A DNA stretch of 25,816 nt from a virus. Below the pieces are notes generated by a model. It ran no database searches. It saw only the letters and a list, made by a program, of their open reading frames with translations, and was not told the DNA's origin. The stretch covers positions 1-25,816 of the IMG/VR virus record IMGVR_UViG_3300017917_004041; one strand, given 5' to 3'. A program made the position numbers and the translations under genes. Below, piece by piece: positions 22,260 to 25,816 of this stretch (the first letter of the stretch is position 1; the number at the start of each line of letters is the position of its first letter).

Positions 22260-22484
22260 ATGATAAAGATACACAAAGAAATACAGCAAGATTATTTTCT
22301 AATAGAGTTAGAAGGAAGTAGATATTTTCAAATATGGAACAAATGGGACCTGTTTGAGAACTTATTAGAAGCAAATAAAAAGGTTACACTGTATGTAGAA
22401 GATACTCCATTCAGTGAAGAAAAATTAAACGAAATAGTAGATTACATAAAACAAATTAAAGAAGAAAAAAATGGAAAAAAGTAA
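22260..22484 (+). CDS. Unknown 74-residue protein
   Basis: I do not recognise this protein. It has a small alpha/beta look: strands IHKEIQQDYFLIELEG and KKVTLYVEDT, and a C-terminal charged helix (EEKLNEIVDYIKQIKEEKNG). The ATG is preceded by AAAAGGTT, identical to the site before the glycosyltransferase-like gene at 13550. It overlaps the next gene by 14 bases. No membrane segment or Cys. Confidence 0.55.
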   Translation: MIKIHKEIQQDYFLIELEGSRYFQIWNKWDLFENLLEANKKVTLYVEDTPFSEEKLNEIVDYIKQIKEEKNGKK

Positions 22485-22734
22485 CATTAGTTTAGCAGCA
22501 GATGCTAACGGAGAAGTAGTAAAAGATGCACTATATTTAGTAGATTTTACTAAACTAACAAAAGTAGAAGATTTGGTGTTGGTATTCGCAGCAATTGGAT
22601 TATCATTTCATACATCACACCCACATTTCGAGTTGATTAAACCGTTTTTAGATTTGACTAACCCGATACAAGCACCACAGATACAGCAACCAAAAGCAAG
22701 TGATATTAAATTACCTAAATTAAAAAAGCTATAA
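22471..22734 (+). CDS. Unknown 87-residue protein
   Basis: I do not recognise this protein. The first about 60 residues look folded (VVKDALYLVDFTKLTKVEDLVLVFAAIGLSF), and the last 25 are Pro/Gln/Lys-rich (NPIQAPQIQQPKASDIK) and probably extended. It overlaps the preceding gene by 14 bases and is followed by the next ATG after one base, so it belongs to the same small-gene cluster. No enzyme motif is visible. Confidence 0.55.
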   Translation: MEKSNISLAADANGEVVKDALYLVDFTKLTKVEDLVLVFAAIGLSFHTSHPHFELIKPFLDLTNPIQAPQIQQPKASDIKLPKLKKL

Positions 22735-22735
22735 T

Positions 22736-22996
22736 ATGGAAGTAACAACAGTGACAACGTTACCGTTTGTAGATGATAAGTACTCTCCCCTAACAACTCC
22801 ACAGTATTTAGAGTTAAAGGATTTCTTAACCAATTTAGGACATACTCTACCAACGGATAAATTATCGTATGTATGGAACAACTACAATGCGGTAAGAGGA
22901 ATGAAAGAAAAACAACCCTGTGGATGCGGTTCGGCAGCTGGAATGTGGAAAAGAGCAGTTGATGAATTAAATGCTTGGGTAAAAGAGAGAGAGTAA
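22736..22996 (+). CDS. Small protein with CGCGS motif
   Basis: An 86-residue protein with a conserved-looking C-terminal part (KQPCGCGSAAGMWKRAVDELNAWVKE). The C-x-C followed by a Trp-containing helix is seen in other small Bacteroidota phage proteins, and two close Cys residues could bind metal or be part of a shared site with a partner. The N-terminal part (LTTPQYLELKDFLTNLGHTLPTDKLSYVWNNYN) is helical. The stop overlaps the next ATG by one base (TAATG), coupling it to the sigma-like gene. Function unknown. Confidence 0.58.
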   Translation: MEVTTVTTLPFVDDKYSPLTTPQYLELKDFLTNLGHTLPTDKLSYVWNNYNAVRGMKEKQPCGCGSAAGMWKRAVDELNAWVKERE

Positions 22997-23556
22997 TGGA
23001 AAGAAGTGGAAGTGTATTGATAACGGAATGTGAAGGTAGATTGACACAACTGTGTTTACAATCCCACCAATGGTTATTAAATGTTGCACAACACATATCT
23101 GGCACGAGAGAAAACGCTGAAGATTTAGTAAGTGAGTTATACGAATACCTACACATTAAATGTAATCCAAAGATATTTTGGGGAAACTCTTACAACATAA
23201 TGTATTGCTCAAAGTTTCTAAAGCATAGATGGATAAACAAAACAAAGAAGTTAAACAAACTCACCTATGTAGAAGAAATATGGGATAACGAATTGGACAT
23301 ACCTTATGATGAAGATAAGGATAGAAGATTAGAAGAAGCGCATACTAAAGTACTATGTGAATTAAAAACATTACAGAAGACGAAGATGTGGCCATCAGCA
23401 AGAATATTTGAACTCTATTATATGAGTGATAAAACATTAGATAAAGTAGCGTGTGATATAGGAATAAGTAAATCAACTACATTCCTCGCAGTTAAAAAGA
23501 TAAGAAGATATTTACAAAGAGAAATCCAAAATCCATTTGAAGAAAAAGAGTTATGA
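22996..23556 (+). CDS. Sigma-70-like factor or related HTH protein
   Basis: I choose ATG 22996 (TAATG junction) over ATG 22975, giving 186 residues. About residues 35-80 (ISGTRENAEDLVSELYEYL, then NIMYCSKFLKHRWINK) resemble region 2 of small sigma factors, with the acidic 'EDLV-E-Y' helix and the basic helix. Residues 136-175 (RIFELYYMSDKTLDKVACDIGISKSTTFLAVKKIRRYL) are a clear region-4-like helix-turn-helix. The acidic linker (WDNELDIPYDEDKD) separates them. Small phage sigma-like proteins often switch on late genes. The sequence is divergent, so a terminase-small-subunit-like or other HTH protein remains possible. It overlaps the next gene by four bases (ATGA). Confidence 0.55.
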   Translation: MERSGSVLITECEGRLTQLCLQSHQWLLNVAQHISGTRENAEDLVSELYEYLHIKCNPKIFWGNSYNIMYCSKFLKHRWINKTKKLNKLTYVEEIWDNELDIPYDEDKDRRLEEAHTKVLCELKTLQKTKMWPSARIFELYYMSDKTLDKVACDIGISKSTTFLAVKKIRRYLQREIQNPFEEKEL

Positions 23557-24044
23557 AAAGAAAATGCATTCATTGTGCAGTAGAATTTGAAGAATATAAA
23601 AAAGGTAGTAATGTATGTAGAGTATGTAGAAATGAGCAACAAAGAAAATGGACACAAAAGAGAAAAGAGGAAAGAGAGAGGAGTGCAGTTATAGATGCAG
23701 ATAAATTACCAATAGGAAGAAGACCATATCCAGTCAAACCAATGCAGGCAAGATTAGCATTTAAGAAAAGGCAAACCCTGCTAAAGAAGATGACGCATAG
23801 AGAAGAATGGGTAGAGTATTTTCGACAAAGATTAGATGAAGTAGAAAAAGATAAAGCATTGATGAGTTGGATATTCTTTGGAAGAAATAAAACAACAGAT
23901 AAGATAATATTAGGAGGAGAAGAAGATAATAATAAAAGAGTTGGTAGACCACTAAACGATGAAAGTAAGAGATACAAATCAAACGAGGAGATATGGGATG
24001 AGATTGAGAGAGGAGTGGAAGATATTACCATTTACAAATTATAA
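23553..24044 (+). CDS. Zinc-ribbon protein of unknown function
   Basis: A 163-residue basic protein. The N-terminus carries two Cys pairs (KCIHCAVEFEEYKKGSNVCRVCRN; C-x2-C, then C-x2-C) expected to bind zinc. A strongly basic helix follows (QQRKWTQKRKEERER), then a stretch with IGRRPYPVKPMQARLAFKKRQ and a helical segment (HREEWVEYFRQRLDEVEKD). The C-terminus is acidic. The pattern suggests a nucleic-acid-binding protein; zinc-ribbon proteins of this size occur near phage packaging and recombination genes. It is coupled to the sigma-like gene by ATGA and may cooperate with it. No nuclease motif is visible. Confidence 0.6.
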   Translation: MKRKCIHCAVEFEEYKKGSNVCRVCRNEQQRKWTQKRKEERERSAVIDADKLPIGRRPYPVKPMQARLAFKKRQTLLKKMTHREEWVEYFRQRLDEVEKDKALMSWIFFGRNKTTDKIILGGEEDNNKRVGRPLNDESKRYKSNEEIWDEIERGVEDITIYKL

Positions 24045-24114
24045 TTCATTAGAGCACAGCAAAATGAGTGAGAGGGCTGGGTGAGAATTCGTTAAAGAAA
24101 AATTTATTGATAGT

Positions 24115-24210
24115 ATGCTAAAGAAATTTATAGAAGGATACCCATTAACGTTTTTAATCACACTTTATACGGTGGGTTTAATACTAATGACAGCTCTGTT
24201 GTTATTATAG
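24115..24210 (+). CDS. Very small single-pass membrane protein
   Basis: A 31-residue ORF in the gap before the terminase genes: MLKKFIEGYPLTF then a hydrophobic segment (LITLYTVGLILMTALLLLL-type, about residues 12-31). It has a basic N-terminus and one membrane-spanning stretch, which predicts N-in orientation. It is too short to assign; a holin-like or other membrane-modifying role is only a guess. The rest of the gap 24045-24243 shows no coding sequence, apart from a stretch ending GTTATTATAG that resembles other intergenic motifs here. Confidence 0.35.
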   Translation: MLKKFIEGYPLTFLITLYTVGLILMTALLLL

Positions 24211-24243
24211 TTATAACGATTAAATAACGTTGAGAAAACAATT

Positions 24244-24570
24244 ATGGCAGATAAACCACACTTATTCAAACCGGGTAACAAATTAGGAGGTAGAAAACCT
24301 GGCTCACTAAACAGAAGTACCGAACAGGCTAAACTCGCAATAGCAAGATTGGCTAACGAAGGTATTGATGTCCTTCGAGAAGATATAGAGAAGATTAGAA
24401 AGAGTGACCCGTTAGAGGCAGCTAAACTATACATTCGTTTATTAGAGTTTATTGTACCGAAGAAAGCATCGGTAGAAATGAAAGCAGAGATAGACCAACG
24501 AATACACCAAATCACAGTAAATATAAACAAATCAGGCAGTAATGGAATTGACGATAGATACAACGATTAG
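24244..24570 (+). CDS. Terminase small subunit-like protein
   Basis: A 108-residue basic protein that opens with a Gly/Arg/Lys-rich segment (FKPGNKLGGRKPGSLNR) like the N-terminus of DUF5681-type and small terminase-associated proteins. A helical region follows (EQAKLAIARLANEGIDVLREDIEKIRKS, then LEAAKLYIRLLEFIVPKK). It overlaps the large terminase start by 29 bases, the position expected of the small subunit, which recognises the packaging site and regulates the large subunit. The helix-turn-helix typical of many small terminases is not obvious here. Assignment rests on position and N-terminal style. Confidence 0.65.
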   Translation: MADKPHLFKPGNKLGGRKPGSLNRSTEQAKLAIARLANEGIDVLREDIEKIRKSDPLEAAKLYIRLLEFIVPKKASVEMKAEIDQRIHQITVNINKSGSNGIDDRYND

Positions 24571-25699
24571 TTTTGAGAATATCATAAATAGTAGTAGTAG
24601 AGTAACACAACACATAGGAGGAACGAGAAGTGGTAAAACCTATGCCATACTTCAATATCTGATTGTAGAAGGATTACAAACACCTCAAACGATTACTGTT
24701 GTAAGAAAGACAATTCCATCTCTTAAAAGAACTGTAATGAAGGATTTTAAGGATATACTCGTTTCTATGGGTATATGGAGTGATGAGAATGCAAATTGGA
24801 CAGATAGACAGTATAGATTAAACAACAGTATAGTACAGTTCATATCAACAGATGATGCAGATAAGTTAAGAGGTATTAAATCAGATATACTCTTTATAGA
24901 TGAGGCATCAGAGATAGATGAAGAAAGTTATTTTCAGTTAAGTATTCGTACAACAGGCAAAATCATACTTGCATACAACCCTACCGTATCTCCATTCCAT
25001 TGGTTGAGACAGATGAGTGATTGTGAAAGATTTGTAACCACATATAGGGACAATCCGTATCTACCAAAGGAAATGGTTCAAGCAATTGAAGAACTGCAAG
25101 TAAAGAACCCAAAGTATTGGGCAATCTATGGTAAGGGAGAGTTTGCTGCTAACGATAAAGCAATATACACATTTGAAGTAGTAGATGATATAAGGGATGC
25201 AGAGTTTGTTGCATTTGGTTTGGACTGGGGTTATTCATCAGACCCGACAGCAGTAGTTGCTGTGTATAAGAATGGTGAAACACTTTATTTAGAAGAAGTG
25301 TTATATGAAAGAGGATTGGTGATGAAGGATTTAGCTGATAAACTAAACTCTTTGGAAATAGATAAAAGTTATGAGATATACTGTGATAGTTCAGAACCGA
25401 GAAGTATAGAAGAATTATACAGAATGGGTTTCAATGCCAAAGCAGTAAAGAAAGGACCAGATAGTATTCGTTTTGGAATAAGTGTAATAAAGAACTACAA
25501 CTTAAAAGTTCTTAAATCATCACAGAACCTAATCAACGAATTATATGCATATCAATATAGTACAGATAAGCATGGTTATGTAACAGATACGCCTGAAGGA
25601 GGTTTAGACCACTTATTAGATGCGATGAGATATGTTGGTATGATGAAATTGACACAGAAGGCGACAACAAAAGGAAAATACGTTATTAGTTTTAGATAG
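24542..25699 (+). CDS. terL: Terminase large subunit
   Basis: A 385-residue packaging motor of the PBSX/Terminase_3 type. The ATPase domain has Walker A GGTRSGKT (26-33), a VVRKTIPSLKRTV segment, Walker B ILFIDEAS (116-123, with D120 and the catalytic E121), and a coupling motif LAYNP (143-147). The RNase H-like nuclease domain has its acidic residues in LDWGYSSDPTA (D228), CDSSEP (D282) and HLLDAMRY (D356/D360). The enzyme cuts concatemeric DNA and pumps it through the portal. The start at 24542 is inside the end of the preceding gene and preceded by AGTAATGG. It is somewhat short for the family (about 400-500 residues) but all key residues are present. Confidence 0.93.
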   Translation: MELTIDTTISFENIINSSSRVTQHIGGTRSGKTYAILQYLIVEGLQTPQTITVVRKTIPSLKRTVMKDFKDILVSMGIWSDENANWTDRQYRLNNSIVQFISTDDADKLRGIKSDILFIDEASEIDEESYFQLSIRTTGKIILAYNPTVSPFHWLRQMSDCERFVTTYRDNPYLPKEMVQAIEELQVKNPKYWAIYGKGEFAANDKAIYTFEVVDDIRDAEFVAFGLDWGYSSDPTAVVAVYKNGETLYLEEVLYERGLVMKDLADKLNSLEIDKSYEIYCDSSEPRSIEELYRMGFNAKAVKKGPDSIRFGISVIKNYNLKVLKSSQNLINELYAYQYSTDKHGYVTDTPEGGLDHLLDAMRYVGMMKLTQKATTKGKYVISFR

Positions 25700-25700
25700 T

Positions 25701-25816
25701 ATGAGTAAAGAACAACAGACATGGTCAGAGGAAGAATTAAAAGAGTTAATCCTGTTCGCTCAAAGTTTAAGGTTAGAAAATGAGGATTTGAGAGCCAAAA
25801 TGATAGCGATGAACAC
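25701..25816 (+). CDS. Start of an unknown coiled-coil protein (cut by window edge)
   Basis: The ATG at 25701 follows the terminase stop after one base, and 38 codons are visible. The sequence (MSKEQQTWSEEELKELILFA then LRLENEDLRAKM) predicts an amphipathic helix or coiled coil with acidic N-terminal part. No family can be named from this fragment. Confidence 0.55.
   Translation, partial: MSKEQQTWSEEELKELILFAQSLRLENEDLRAKMIAMN

Overview
The window is a contiguous piece of a tailed double-stranded DNA phage genome (Caudoviricetes). All genes lie on the + strand and are tightly packed, with 1-29 base overlaps or TAATG junctions. The DNA is AT-rich and A/G-type Shine-Dalgarno sequences are weak. 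Three intergenic sites fit the Bacteroidota promoter form (TTTG, 20-base spacer, TAnnTTTG-like box). Family resemblances (XkdF-like protease, flavophage-type capsid and tail hub proteins, Thr-rich linkers) also point to a phage of a Bacteroidota host, probably a Flavobacteriia-like bacterium. There is a tape measure gene and no visible sheath gene, so a siphovirus-like tail is my best guess. I see no integrase, lysis cassette or polymerase here.

Layout. 1-1343: the end of a fibre-like structural gene and a LamG-like protein. 1409-3750: scaffold, major capsid protein and a probable tail tube protein, with two intrinsic terminators. 3842-4222: a GIY-YIG-like endonuclease with its own promoter. 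4258-8244: small structural protein, portal, connector, tail-completion-like protein with appended surface modules, and HK97 gp10-like protein. 8293-13538: tail tip/baseplate proteins, including two adjacent genes that look like one hub protein divided by a stop codon and decorated with Cys-rich and Thr-rich modules. 13550-15872: two glycosyltransferase-like genes flanking a FkbM-like methyltransferase. 15886-20028: small ORF, tape measure, prohead protease fused to extra domains, and small genes, ending in a terminator.

20029-21433 is a regulatory region. It holds a promoter followed by a strongly structured leader with two hairpins whose apical loops are complementary (a candidate kissing-loop RNA). 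After two genes comes a compact promoter-hairpin-terminator unit that looks like a small RNA. 21434-24243 carries an HNH homing-type endonuclease, a ribbon-helix-helix protein, several small genes and a sigma-like factor. 24244-25816 carries terminase small and large subunits and the start of another gene.

How it may work together. Terminase, portal, protease, scaffold and capsid proteins build the head. The connector, tube, tape measure and hub build the tail. Thr/Pro-rich linkers on three tail or neck proteins lie directly before the glycosyltransferase cassette, suggesting (inference) that the virion is O-glycosylated. Three further observations stand out: the protease C-terminus resembles the capsid protein N-terminus; the leader RNA at 20229-20326; and the candidate small RNA at about 21200-21343.
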